From the NCBI RefSeq assembly GCF_934190775.1, contig NZ_CAKPTG010000012.1:25946-89945 (forward strand): 64,000 bases of DNA, read 5' to 3'. Position 1 is the first letter of the stretch; each line of letters opens with the position of its first letter. This DNA comes from an uncultured Phascolarctobacterium sp. (GTDB taxonomy: Bacteria > Bacillota > Negativicutes > Acidaminococcales > Acidaminococcaceae). Under the pieces are notes generated by a model that was not told where the DNA came from, ran no database searches, and saw only the letters and a program-made list of their open reading frames with translations. Made by a program: the position numbers and the translations under genes. Below, piece by piece: positions 43,158-52,516 of the stretch.

Positions 43158-44181
43158 ACTTTTGTATGCGTTTTATCGCTTCACGTTTCATGCTGCATTC
43201 CGCGCCATAGGCAGACTTGTCCTCGAAGCCATACCAACGAGCGAAGCAACCGCCGCCGCACAATTTAAAATCATCGCATTGGCGGCAAAAATCCATTGAT
43301 TCGGCAATCACCTGCTTAGTTTTTTCTATCAGAGCAGGCTCTAAACCGTTATAGACATTGCCAAGGTAAAAATCAGCATTGCCTACTAGCGAGGAGCATG
43401 CGTAAATATCACCCTTGGCATCCACAAAAGCTGCTTCACCGTTCATAGCATAACAATGACCGAAGGTCAGACTGCAATCCTTGCACAAAAGTTGCGCGCG
43501 CTCCTGCTGCGCAATCGCTATGCGCATTCCTGTGAGCTTCGCCATCTCATCGCAGCGCGCAAAAACGCGCTGCATAGCCTGCTGCATTGCTGCAGGCGTA
43601 GGCGGCTGCAGATTGCGTCCGCGTCCCTGCCAACGCAGGATGTCAAAGCCGATTTTGCGGATGTTGCCCAAAAAGTAGGCAAAATCCACGATACCTTCCA
43701 GCGTATCTACGTTTTCTGATGTCACTACGCAGGTTACGCCGCAGGCAATATTGTTGCGGCGCAAAACCTCAATGCCCTTGAGGATTTCGCCGGTTGCACC
43801 GTAGCCATTCTTTTTCAGCCTCAGCTTATCGTTAACCGCCGGTCTGCCGTCCAGGCTTACGCCGATAGCCACCTTGTTTTTATAAAGGTATTTCGCAATC
43901 TTATCGGTAAGCAGAGAACCGTTCGTCTGCAGCTGCAGTACGGCAGGCAGCTTTTCCTGATGCACGTAGTCTGCCACTGCCTGCAGGCAGGCAAAGTTCA
44001 GCAGCGGCTCGCCGCCGCTGAACTGAATCACAAAGCGTTCACCGCTGGCTGCTGCCAGCTTAACTGCTGCCAGAGCAGTGGAAGCTGACATCATAGTGCG
44101 GTCATGCTCGGCAGCATAGCAGTAGCGGCAGGCAAAATTACACTGGCCGGTCAGGCTCAGCACCAACATTTTAATGCTCAT
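43156..44181 (-). CDS. Radical SAM protein with SPASM-type C-terminal Fe-S domain
   Basis: 341 residues. The SAM [4Fe-4S] motif is C14-x3-C18-x2-C21 (CNFACRYCY), followed by the GGEPLL motif (FSGGEPLLNF). The C-terminal third has IYACSSLVGNADFYLGNVY and CRQCDDFKLCGGGC, the cysteine pattern of SPASM auxiliary clusters (anSME/peptide-maturase relatives). SPASM enzymes usually modify peptides or proteins. No obvious small peptide substrate gene lies in the operon. The start overlaps the cobN-like gene by 11 bases, so it is the last gene of the nitrogenase-like operon. Confidence 0.9.
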   Translation of the reverse strand: MSIKMLVLSLTGQCNFACRYCYAAEHDRTMMSASTALAAVKLAAASGERFVIQFSGGEPLLNFACLQAVADYVHQEKLPAVLQLQTNGSLLTDKIAKYLYKNKVAIGVSLDGRPAVNDKLRLKKNGYGATGEILKGIEVLRRNNIACGVTCVVTSENVDTLEGIVDFAYFLGNIRKIGFDILRWQGRGRNLQPPTPAAMQQAMQRVFARCDEMAKLTGMRIAIAQQERAQLLCKDCSLTFGHCYAMNGEAAFVDAKGDIYACSSLVGNADFYLGNVYNGLEPALIEKTKQVIAESMDFCRQCDDFKLCGGGCFARWYGFEDKSAYGAECSMKREAIKRIQK

Positions 44182-47100
44182 CTGCTCTGTCCTCCAGCTC
44201 GCCTTCCATATCCAAATAGAGCTTTTGCAGCTCCTCTTTAGTTTCCGGCTTCGCCTGCCACAGTCCGCGCTGCTCTGCCTCCAGCAGAATCTCCGTCATG
44301 CGCTGCAGCGCCCAAGGGTTCACATCGCGCAGCCATTCCTGCACTACCGGGTCAAAGGTATATTTTTCGGCATATTTTTCGTACATCCAGTCTTCCATAA
44401 CGGCGCTCGTCGCATCCCACTGGAAGCCATGTGCAATCATGTTGGCCATATCGGCAGCGCCCTTATAGCCATGCTGCATCATGCCTTTGATAAACTTGGG
44501 ATTGATAGCCTCACTGCGGAACAGACGCTTCGCCTCCTCCTGTACGCTGTGCATCGTCACGCGCGTTCTGTCGGTGCTGTCGCCGCAGTAGGAGCGCGGC
44601 GCACTGCCCTTAATCGAGCGGACTGCGGCAATCATGCCGCCATGGTAGGCGTTATAGTCATCACTGCTGAGCATATTCGTTTCGTGGTTATCTTCATTTT
44701 TAATCGTGATATCCAAACTGCCCATACGCTTGCGGAACTGCTGCGGCAGGAATTTGCCCTTAGTTTTGCCGCCGTAGGCATGACCGCCCCAACGTACATA
44801 AACATCGGCAATATCATCAATTGTTTCCCAGTTCTTGCTTTCCAGCAGCGCCGCTACGCCTGCACCATAGGTTCCCTGCGCATCGCCAAAGACACGGAAG
44901 GCTGCCTGACGCCATGCAGCAGCGTGGTCCATGCCCTCCTGCTGCTCCAGCTCCTTGCTGTCCTCCTGAATATGCTTACGCACAAAGTTCAAATCATCGG
45001 GTTCATCCTGCTCCGCTGCCAACAGCACTGCCTTATCCATCACCTGCATTACTGAAGGCATAGTATCACGGAAAAGGCCGCTGATACGCGCCGTAACGTC
45101 AATACGCGGACGCTTGAGCTCCATCAGCGGAATGACCTCCAGGCCATTGATACGCAGGCTGCCGCTCTGGTACTTGGGACGGATACCCATCAGATAGAGG
45201 AATTCAGCAATGCACTGTCCATGGCTGCGCATATTCGCGCCGGACCAGAAAACCATGCCGATATTTTCCGGATAATGGCCTTCTTCCGCGATAAAGCGTT
45301 CTACCACCTGGTCGCCCAGCGTCTGGCCAATCTCCCAGGCCGCCGGAGTTGGCAGGCAGCGCGGGTCCACACCGTAGAAGTTGCGGCCTGTCGGCAGCAA
45401 ATCGGCACCGCCGCTGGAGGGCGCACCGCTCGGACCGGGCTCGATATATTCGCCTTCAAAGCCACGCAGCATATTGGTAATTTCCTGCTTCGTCAAAAGC
45501 AGATTGGGATACAGTGTATCTACAATATAGTTGCAGACAAGCTCCAGCTTTTCACGGCTTTCTGCCGGTGCCTGCTGCACCCAGGGCAGCTGCATAGCAT
45601 CGGCAACTGCTTCCTTGACAAAGTCGCGCTGCTGCAGGCAACGAATAAGCTCGCGGCATTGGTCAGCGATGCGGTCAATCAGCATACCATAGGTAATATT
45701 CAGCGGTTCATATATAAGGCTGCTGTTTTCCAGCAGATAGTAATAATCAAAGCCATACAGCGCTGCAATCGCCTGCGTCAGACTGGGGATATTGCCGTTG
45801 TCCAGGCGCAGCAGCAGCCACAGATAATCCTCCAGCTGCTGCTCCTCCGGCGGCTGGCCCATAATATGCAGGCCTGTGTGTACCTCCATATTCTTCAAAT
45901 CCGTAATATAATTATGCAAATTCATCACGTATTCGTCGAAAGGCTTCTCCTCGTCATAAGCAACCTCGTCCTGCAGGTTAGCCACGGCAACCTTTTCCAG
46001 TACTAAATCCTTCAGACGCGGCAGATTATCCGGCTGCGTGCTGCTGAAGTGCACATATTCGTCCATCAGCTTTTCCAGCTCCTCCAGCTCGTCGTACACG
46101 CCCGCCTGTGTCTGCGGTGCCGGCAGATGCTCAATCAGGCAGGCAGCGCCACGGCGCTTCGCCTGAATACCTTCGCCCGTAATGGTGATGTTATAGGGAT
46201 AAATATTCGGCAAATCACCCAGCGACAAATCAGGATAGCAGCTGCAGTCCAGGCCGGCATTCTTGCCCGGCAGCCATTCCAGGCTGCCATGCGTGCCGAT
46301 ATGCGCAACGGCATCTGCCTGCCACACATCGCGTACCCAACGGTAGAAGGCCAGATATTGATGCGTCGGTGCAACGTAAGGATCGTGGTAAATCTTCTCC
46401 GGGTCCTCGCCAAAACCACGCGGCGGCTGTACCGTTACGAAAACATTACCGTTCATCGTTCCAGGTACCAGGATATCGCCGTCATATTCCATGACAGTGC
46501 CCGGCGCTTCGCCCCAGTCCTTCACCAGCTGCTCCTGCACCTTTTTATCCATCAGCGCAAAGAACTCTTTATATTCTGCACCCGTAAGCTTGTTGGCCGC
46601 TTCAACCTGCTTTTCTGTCAGCATGCTGCGGTCATTGGTGGCATTGGCCGTCAGCAGCTTGATAAATTCCTTCGTGTCCTCTGGAATCCAGTCAACCTTA
46701 TAGCCACGCTCGCGCATAGCAGCCAGCACGCGACGGATACTTTCAATGGTATTCAAGCCTATGGCACTGCCGATGTTGGAATTACGCGGCGGATAGTTAT
46801 GGAAGATAATCGCAATTTTTTTCTCGCTGTTGGCCTTGTGGCGCAGCATCGCCCACTTCTTCGCCTTGGAAGCCATGCGCTTTACACGCTCCGTATTCGG
46901 CAGATAGCGTACATCACCGTTCTCCAGAATTTTTTTATGTGCTACAGGCACACCATGAATGATGCCATCAAATTCCGGCAGGGAAACGCTGATAGAAACC
47001 TCCATCGCGTTCATGCCTTCAAAGCTGTCCTTCCATTCCTCGAAGGGCGCAATTGTCGTATAAGCAGCCAAAACCGGCACGTTAAGCTTTTTCAGATAGT

Positions 47101-47890
47101 CCAGGTTAATCGAACCACCGGTAGTCATGGAAAACTTCATCACGTTCAGCAGCACATCAATTGCCGGTACACCGTCCGCAGTACAGAAGAAGCTGTTGAA
47201 AACCTGCGTCAGACTGGGCATGCCCATTTCCTCAAGCGGCATACCGTTGCTGAACACGCAGACAGCGTTGACGCCCTGTGCTTCCAGCTCCTTTATCATC
47301 GCAGTCTGGTAGGTCAAATCGCCCCACACCCATTCGTCGCGGTAAAAAAGAATACCTGCTGTCGGGCGGCCGCTGACGCAAAAATCACGCTGATATTCGG
47401 CTAAATCAGTATAAACCTTCTTCGCCCGCGGATGATAAATACCGCACCAGTGAATCGGATTCGGCTCATCGACTGTAATTGCTTCGCCCTGCAACAGCTG
47501 CTGCAGATATTGCCACAGATTGTAATAGTTGATTTCGCCGCCAAACATGCAATATTTTTTGATAACTGCAAGCTGCTCTGGTGTCAGTCCCTGCGCCAGC
47601 TCGCCCTCCTTGCTGCCGGCAGCATCAATATAAAAGGGCAGGCGCAGCTTCTTCAGCAGGCTGACGCAGCGCTGCAGAAACGGTGTGTCCAGACCTGTAC
47701 CCATCCATTTCATAATAACCAGCTTGGAGCCGGCAAGCTCCTTGTGCCATTTATCCTCCCAAACCGTCGCATCGGTAATCCAGCGGCAGGCGCAGGCATT
47801 ATCCAGCTTGCCCTCCTGCTGCAGCTTTTCCATAGTCTGCTGCATCATGCCCATGCGGCGGATAACATTCGTCAAGAAAATAACCTTCAT
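44171..47890 (-). CDS. CobN/BchH-like chelatase large subunit (second copy)
   Basis: 1239 residues, paralogue of 26319-30029. Starts MKVIFLTNVIRRMGMMQQTM. Family signatures GTMNGNVFVTVQPPRGFGEDP and HIGTHGSLEWLPGK (near 528), SGGADLLPTGRNFYGVDPRC, and RVFGDAQGTYGAGVAALLESKNW near the C-terminal third. It is in an operon with a permease, a binding protein and three nitrogenase-like genes. No second chlI/chlD set is seen, so it must use the 23-26 kb motor or work without one. Whether it inserts or removes metal cannot be read from sequence. Confidence 0.9.
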   Translation of the reverse strand: MKVIFLTNVIRRMGMMQQTMEKLQQEGKLDNACACRWITDATVWEDKWHKELAGSKLVIMKWMGTGLDTPFLQRCVSLLKKLRLPFYIDAAGSKEGELAQGLTPEQLAVIKKYCMFGGEINYYNLWQYLQQLLQGEAITVDEPNPIHWCGIYHPRAKKVYTDLAEYQRDFCVSGRPTAGILFYRDEWVWGDLTYQTAMIKELEAQGVNAVCVFSNGMPLEEMGMPSLTQVFNSFFCTADGVPAIDVLLNVMKFSMTTGGSINLDYLKKLNVPVLAAYTTIAPFEEWKDSFEGMNAMEVSISVSLPEFDGIIHGVPVAHKKILENGDVRYLPNTERVKRMASKAKKWAMLRHKANSEKKIAIIFHNYPPRNSNIGSAIGLNTIESIRRVLAAMRERGYKVDWIPEDTKEFIKLLTANATNDRSMLTEKQVEAANKLTGAEYKEFFALMDKKVQEQLVKDWGEAPGTVMEYDGDILVPGTMNGNVFVTVQPPRGFGEDPEKIYHDPYVAPTHQYLAFYRWVRDVWQADAVAHIGTHGSLEWLPGKNAGLDCSCYPDLSLGDLPNIYPYNITITGEGIQAKRRGAACLIEHLPAPQTQAGVYDELEELEKLMDEYVHFSSTQPDNLPRLKDLVLEKVAVANLQDEVAYDEEKPFDEYVMNLHNYITDLKNMEVHTGLHIMGQPPEEQQLEDYLWLLLRLDNGNIPSLTQAIAALYGFDYYYLLENSSLIYEPLNITYGMLIDRIADQCRELIRCLQQRDFVKEAVADAMQLPWVQQAPAESREKLELVCNYIVDTLYPNLLLTKQEITNMLRGFEGEYIEPGPSGAPSSGGADLLPTGRNFYGVDPRCLPTPAAWEIGQTLGDQVVERFIAEEGHYPENIGMVFWSGANMRSHGQCIAEFLYLMGIRPKYQSGSLRINGLEVIPLMELKRPRIDVTARISGLFRDTMPSVMQVMDKAVLLAAEQDEPDDLNFVRKHIQEDSKELEQQEGMDHAAAWRQAAFRVFGDAQGTYGAGVAALLESKNWETIDDIADVYVRWGGHAYGGKTKGKFLPQQFRKRMGSLDITIKNEDNHETNMLSSDDYNAYHGGMIAAVRSIKGSAPRSYCGDSTDRTRVTMHSVQEEAKRLFRSEAINPKFIKGMMQHGYKGAADMANMIAHGFQWDATSAVMEDWMYEKYAEKYTFDPVVQEWLRDVNPWALQRMTEILLEAEQRGLWQAKPETKEELQKLYLDMEGELEDRADEH

Positions 47891-47905
47891 AATCTCTACC
47901 TCATC

Positions 47906-48943
47906 TTAAAAGAACTGCTTCTGCATTCTGCGCAGCAGATACAGGAAATACGGCGTACCTAAGAACGCTGTCATAATGCCTACACGCACCTCTGCCGGCG
48001 GCATAATAATGCGTCCCAGCGAGTCACAAAATACCAAAAAGGCTGCGCCGCCAAGTGCGCTGGCAGGCAAAAGCACTCGATGGTCAGGACCAATCAGCAT
48101 ACGCATCATATGCGGAATAACTAGGCCGACAAAGCCGATATTGCCGCTGACGCAAACGGAGGTAGCAGTAGTCATAGCAGCTACGAAAAGCAAACCCATG
48201 CGGAAAGCGGTAACAGGCATACCAACGGCTTTGGCTTCTGTTTCGCCCAGCACCAGAATGTTCAGGTGACGTGCCAGCATGCACATAATCACAATACCGC
48301 ACAGCACAGGTCCCATTGCCAGATATACGTGCTCCCAACGGCGATAATCAAGACCGCCGACCATCCAGAACAGATATTGCTGCAGCTTCTGCTCGTTCAT
48401 AAAGGTGAGCAGGCCAGAGGTAATCGCGCCCAAAAGCATACCTACGGCAACACCTGCCAAAAGCAGCGTCATAACAGGTATTTTACCATTGCGCATCGCC
48501 AAAAATACCGTCAGACACACAGCACAGATACTGCCGCAAAAGGCAAAGGCCGGCATAGCAAACATGCTGCCGGAGGCTGCACCTAAAGCAATAGACAGCA
48601 CGGCGCCGGTAGCAGCACCGGAAGAAATACCGATAAGACCGGGATCAGCCAGCGGGTTGCTGAAGATACCCTGCATTACAGCGCCGGAAATACCTAGCGC
48701 CGCACCAACCAGCACGCCTACCAGCATACGCGGCAGACGGATATACCAAATAACGGCAAGCTGCTCCCTGCTGTAATCAGCCTCGGTAAAGCCGGGCAGA
48801 TTCAGCTGAGTGCCGATAACAGCCAACGCCTTACCTACAGGCACATCTATCTGGCCGAAGGTCAGAGATACACAGGCAATAACAACTAAGAGAACTGCTA
48901 AAAGAATAATAGCCAAAGGACTCCGTTCACGTTTAATAATCAT
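47906..48943 (-). CDS. BtuC/FecD-type ABC transporter permease
   Basis: 345 residues with about ten hydrophobic segments. Family signatures: LPRMLVGVLVGAALGISGAVMQGIFSNPLADPGLIGISSGA (typical of BtuC/FecCD), VCVSGNIGFVGLVIPHMMRMLIGPDHR and LGTPYFLYLLRR. It moves corrinoids, heme or siderophores from a binding protein across the inner membrane. No ATP-binding subunit gene is in the window, so it must borrow one. It lies between the binding-protein and cobN-like genes of the nitrogenase-like operon. Confidence 0.92.
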   Translation of the reverse strand: MIIKRERSPLAIILLAVLLVVIACVSLTFGQIDVPVGKALAVIGTQLNLPGFTEADYSREQLAVIWYIRLPRMLVGVLVGAALGISGAVMQGIFSNPLADPGLIGISSGAATGAVLSIALGAASGSMFAMPAFAFCGSICAVCLTVFLAMRNGKIPVMTLLLAGVAVGMLLGAITSGLLTFMNEQKLQQYLFWMVGGLDYRRWEHVYLAMGPVLCGIVIMCMLARHLNILVLGETEAKAVGMPVTAFRMGLLFVAAMTTATSVCVSGNIGFVGLVIPHMMRMLIGPDHRVLLPASALGGAAFLVFCDSLGRIIMPPAEVRVGIMTAFLGTPYFLYLLRRMQKQFF

Positions 48944-48959
48944 CTACAAACACACTTCC

Positions 48960-49931
48960 TCAAAAAATTTCCGGATATACAGCATGCGCGATGTTTTCAA
49001 TAGCATCGACAATATGCTGGCTGGCAACATAGCGGTATTTGTCCGAAACAAACTTAATCTGCTTGTTGCGTACAGCCTTGACATCGCGATAAGCGGGGTC
49101 ATTCATTACGGCATAAGCATAACCCTGCACATCCTGTTTATTGTTATAATTCCAGGTTGGCAGCATAAAAATATCCGGATTTATGCGTACCACCTGTTCC
49201 TTGCTGATAGCAGGCATACCATGCTCGCTCTTGTTTTCATCGGCAACAATGGCCGCGCCGTTGATTACATGCGCCATCGTCAGCATGCTGTCGAGCAAAT
49301 CTCCTCTACGCCCCATGGCAGAGGTAAAATTAAAGGCGACGGCAACGCGCCTTTGGCTTGACGGAATCTGGCGCAAGCGTTTTTGCAGCTGCTGCAGGTG
49401 CGTGTCCATCTTCTGCACCATCAGCTCCCCCTGCTGCTTTTCGCCCACCGCTGCAGCTATGCCGCGGATTTTGTCGCACATCTCCTTGTAATTATGCGGA
49501 CTGCGCGCTATATATACAGGCACGCCCAAGCCCTCCAGACTGCGGACCAAATCACTGGAGGTGGCTGTTGAAGCAACGACAAGGTCAGGCTGCAGGGCGT
49601 AAACAGCTTCCGTATTTTCCGGCACCTTGCGTCCCACGGTATAAGCCTGCTCCTTGGTAATAAAGCTGATTTCGCTGTCGCCCGCCCAACGGCTGTAGGC
49701 CATAATACGTTTGATATCAACCAAATCAGTAAGGATTTCATCCGTACCATAGGTAAGCGAAACTATCCGTTGCGGCTTATGCTCAAAATGCAGCGTCCGT
49801 CCGGCATCGTCCGTAACGCTATAGGCCACATCCGCCGCCGGCGAAGCAGGAACATCGCCAGCCTGCTGCTTACTGCATCCTGCAGTAAATACCAAAAGCA
49901 ACAGGCTTATAATCATCAATAGCTTTTTCAT
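48960..49931 (-). CDS. BtuF/FecB-type periplasmic binding lipoprotein (permease partner)
   Basis: 323 residues. Lipobox LLLVFTAGC with Cys near 19. Then YSVTDDAGRTLHFEHKPQRIVSLTYGTDEILTDL, LQPDLVVASTATSSDLV, the helix KEMCDKIRGIAAAVGEKQQGE and NPDIFMLPTWNYNNKQD. It resembles 33629-34588 in these motifs. The permease gene follows after 16 bp, so this is the likely cognate pair. Confidence 0.9.
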   Translation of the reverse strand: MKKLLMIISLLLLVFTAGCSKQQAGDVPASPAADVAYSVTDDAGRTLHFEHKPQRIVSLTYGTDEILTDLVDIKRIMAYSRWAGDSEISFITKEQAYTVGRKVPENTEAVYALQPDLVVASTATSSDLVRSLEGLGVPVYIARSPHNYKEMCDKIRGIAAAVGEKQQGELMVQKMDTHLQQLQKRLRQIPSSQRRVAVAFNFTSAMGRRGDLLDSMLTMAHVINGAAIVADENKSEHGMPAISKEQVVRINPDIFMLPTWNYNNKQDVQGYAYAVMNDPAYRDVKAVRNKQIKFVSDKYRYVASQHIVDAIENIAHAVYPEIF

Positions 49932-49938
49932 AGACCAC

Positions 49939-51234
49939 CTACTCTACTTTATTCTTTTTCCTGCGGATAAAGCAATTCCACAGTCGCTCCAGCATGTAAG
50001 CACTGCCCTGCAGGCCTACCATCGGCTGCTTGGTAATAAACACCTCATCATTCGTAGGATAGCAGATATTGCAGGCATCAAAGCGGCACTGCTTTCTGCG
50101 GTAAAGGACCGAGCTTTCGCTGCTGCTGCTCAGCAGCAGTACATTGTCACAGGTTTTAAAATATTCGCTGATGGCAGCATCGTCCACGCCAACAGTATAA
50201 ATCGCCTCTGCGGTGTCGCAGGCAGGCGCGTCCTTGAGCGCTTGTTGGCAGATAACCGTCAGCCTGCCGATATCAGTCCATTCCGTGCGCAACGTCTGTG
50301 CGAGGCACAGCGCCTGTGTAGCAGGCGCGCTGACGAGCACGTTGTCAAACCACATGCTGCCCCAAAGCGCAATCGCTTCATTATTACGGCTCAGCAAATA
50401 ATTATCCTGCGCCTGTGCTTCTGCCGTCACCTTATCCAACGCAGGAGCCGGCAGCTGCGCATTGATCTGCTGCAGCCAGCGCAGCGTTCCCTGTACACCG
50501 TAAGGCAGACCGGAAAAAATATACGGCGTGCCGTATTGCTTCTGCAGATATTCTGCCAGCGGCAGTCCCAGCTCCGCATTGGTAACAATGTTCAGCGAAG
50601 CCTCCGGCAAACGCTCCAGCTCCTCCAGCGTGCATTCGCAGCCGGGAGTGCAAAACACCTCATAGCCTGCCAGCTGCAGTAAGCGTTTTATTTCCTGCGT
50701 ATCGGCAGCACCCTGCAGATAAAATTCCGACTGTCCCAAAATATTGACTGCCAAGGGCTTTGCTGTCGCAGTCTGCGGCAACAGCTGCGCAAACAGCTTC
50801 TTGGCAGCCTTAGCGTAACCTTCGGCAAAGCCGCCGACCATACCGCCGCTGTCCAGTGTAACTACGGGGAACGGCAGCTGCAGCTTGCGCGCCATGCCTG
50901 CCAGGTCATCACCGATTAAGCTCAGCGAGCAGCTGCTTTCCAAAAGCAGTACCGACGGCTTGTGACCATCCTCCAGCATGCGCTGCAGCTCCTGCGTTAC
51001 ATATTCCTCGGAGCCATAAATAACAGCGTTATTGTCAGGCTGTGAACCAAAAAAGCGCGTATACATATCGGGGCGCGCCTTTTCCAGATGGCGTAAAGCA
51101 TAAAAATAACACCACAACGGTCCGTTAATCAAAACCTCACTCTTATCAATAGCAGCAAAAAAGGCACCTGCACCTGTCAGCGCACAGGTATCCACACGCT
51201 CGCAGATATTGCCCCAGCCTTGCTTTTCAGACAT
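49939..51234 (-). CDS. Nitrogenase-like component I subunit (NifD/K superfamily), subunit A
   Basis: 431 residues. The three cysteines expected to hold the P-cluster-position Fe-S centre are C17 (CALTGAGAFFA), C42 (INGPLWCYF) and C102 (ESSCSLSLIGDD). The IGDD after the third Cys is a superfamily hallmark. LDSGGMVGGFAEGYAKA is the usual segment after it. At about 430 residues it is shorter than NifD/NifK and matches the size of BchN/BchB or CfbD-type reductases. It overlaps subunit B by 8 bases. I see no assembly genes such as nifE, nifN or nifB, so dinitrogen fixation is unlikely. Confidence 0.85.
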   Translation of the reverse strand: MSEKQGWGNICERVDTCALTGAGAFFAAIDKSEVLINGPLWCYFYALRHLEKARPDMYTRFFGSQPDNNAVIYGSEEYVTQELQRMLEDGHKPSVLLLESSCSLSLIGDDLAGMARKLQLPFPVVTLDSGGMVGGFAEGYAKAAKKLFAQLLPQTATAKPLAVNILGQSEFYLQGAADTQEIKRLLQLAGYEVFCTPGCECTLEELERLPEASLNIVTNAELGLPLAEYLQKQYGTPYIFSGLPYGVQGTLRWLQQINAQLPAPALDKVTAEAQAQDNYLLSRNNEAIALWGSMWFDNVLVSAPATQALCLAQTLRTEWTDIGRLTVICQQALKDAPACDTAEAIYTVGVDDAAISEYFKTCDNVLLLSSSSESSVLYRRKQCRFDACNICYPTNDEVFITKQPMVGLQGSAYMLERLWNCFIRRKKNKVE

Positions 51235-52516
51235 AGCGCACGCCTCCCTTCAGTCTGCTGCACAGACTCTGATAGATTCCCTGCATCATTTTGACTTCAC
51301 CGGCAACAGCAACCTGCGGCAGCATTGGCAGGAAAATCTGGCGTGCTTCCTTATTCTGCAGCTCATGCGTTGTCAGCACGATGTCCGCATCTGCTACCAG
51401 CTTTTCACCCTCAGCCGTAGTATATACAGGTACATCGCTGTTTTCCTGCACAACCTTCAGCATCGCTTCCCGCTCATCACCGTCATAGGAATCCAGTAAA
51501 ATAATGCCAGTAAGATTCAAGCTCAAAAGCTTGATAGTCTGCAGGATATTCCCCGGGTGAAAATATCTTAGGATACGGCCGATGCACAGCACTGTTTTCT
51601 TGCCTTCCGTCACCGGCAGAAAATGCTGCAGCTGCTCATTTAAGCGCTGCTGCTCCAGCTTGAGCACCTGCTGAGCCAGTGCCTCATGCCCCAGCATACG
51701 GCCGATGCTGATAATCCAGTCCTGCGTTTCCTGCCAGCCGACAGGATAAATATCGGCCAGATAATGTGTGCCGTATTTTTCCTCCAGCTGCTCTGCAACC
51801 TTACGCAAGCCGATATGCGTCTGCCCCCTGCCGCCAAGCACAACAGCATATTCGGCAGACGCCACCTTTTCCAGCTCATCCATAGCCATATAGCCGGGGA
51901 ACTGACCGATGACCTCTACGCCGAATTCCTGCAGAATCCGCGTAACCTCTTTCGCATAATGCCCCCACGGGCCACCGTTATCGCCTAAAAGCAGCACGCT
52001 GTCCTTTTGCTTGGTGCAAGGCTTCACAAAGCGCTCCAACAGCTTTTGCGTAATTTCAAAATATCCGTCATAATATTCCGCACCCAAAAAGCCGCAGCAT
52101 TCCACAGTAAGGATAGGAACATTATATTCCTCCTCCACCTCGCGTGCCACGGATTCCACATCGTCACCGATAACACCAGCCACGCAGGAATTGGCAATCA
52201 TCAGGCATTTGGGCTTATAGGTTTCAATAGCAAAGCGCAAACATTTTTCCAAACGCGCCGCACCGCCGAAAATTGCGTCCTTTTCCTGCATCTGGCTGCT
52301 GAGCAGCGGCACAGAGCCCCATTGCTCGCGCTCATTCTCGGAAAGTGTGCGATATTGGGAATTTATATCCATTGTGCGTGCTACATGAGCACAGGCACGC
52401 GGGCTGTGAAAAACTACTACAGCGCCGTCCATATAGGCAACAGCGCGCCACACGCCCGGCATACTGCAGCTGCAGCTTTTGCGTGCGCTGTAAAAGCGTC
52501 TTGTTTTAATTGCCAT
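51227..52516 (-). CDS. Nitrogenase-like component I subunit (NifD/K superfamily), subunit B
   Basis: 429 residues from the ATG at 52516, inside the end of the NifH-like gene (11-base overlap) with GGTGG upstream; the frame stays open to 52546 without a ribosome site. Cluster cysteines: C17 (with C15 next to it; SCSCSMPG), C42 (HSPRACAHV) and C111 (ANSCVAGVIGDD). DAIFGGAARLEKCL is the FGG-x3-L segment of this superfamily. With subunit A it should form the catalytic component that receives electrons from the NifH-like protein. The substrate is unknown; position next to cobN-like and BtuFC-type genes points to a tetrapyrrole or corrinoid. Confidence 0.85.
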   Translation of the reverse strand: MAIKTRRFYSARKSCSCSMPGVWRAVAYMDGAVVVFHSPRACAHVARTMDINSQYRTLSENEREQWGSVPLLSSQMQEKDAIFGGAARLEKCLRFAIETYKPKCLMIANSCVAGVIGDDVESVAREVEEEYNVPILTVECCGFLGAEYYDGYFEITQKLLERFVKPCTKQKDSVLLLGDNGGPWGHYAKEVTRILQEFGVEVIGQFPGYMAMDELEKVASAEYAVVLGGRGQTHIGLRKVAEQLEEKYGTHYLADIYPVGWQETQDWIISIGRMLGHEALAQQVLKLEQQRLNEQLQHFLPVTEGKKTVLCIGRILRYFHPGNILQTIKLLSLNLTGIILLDSYDGDEREAMLKVVQENSDVPVYTTAEGEKLVADADIVLTTHELQNKEARQIFLPMLPQVAVAGEVKMMQGIYQSLCSRLKGGVRYV

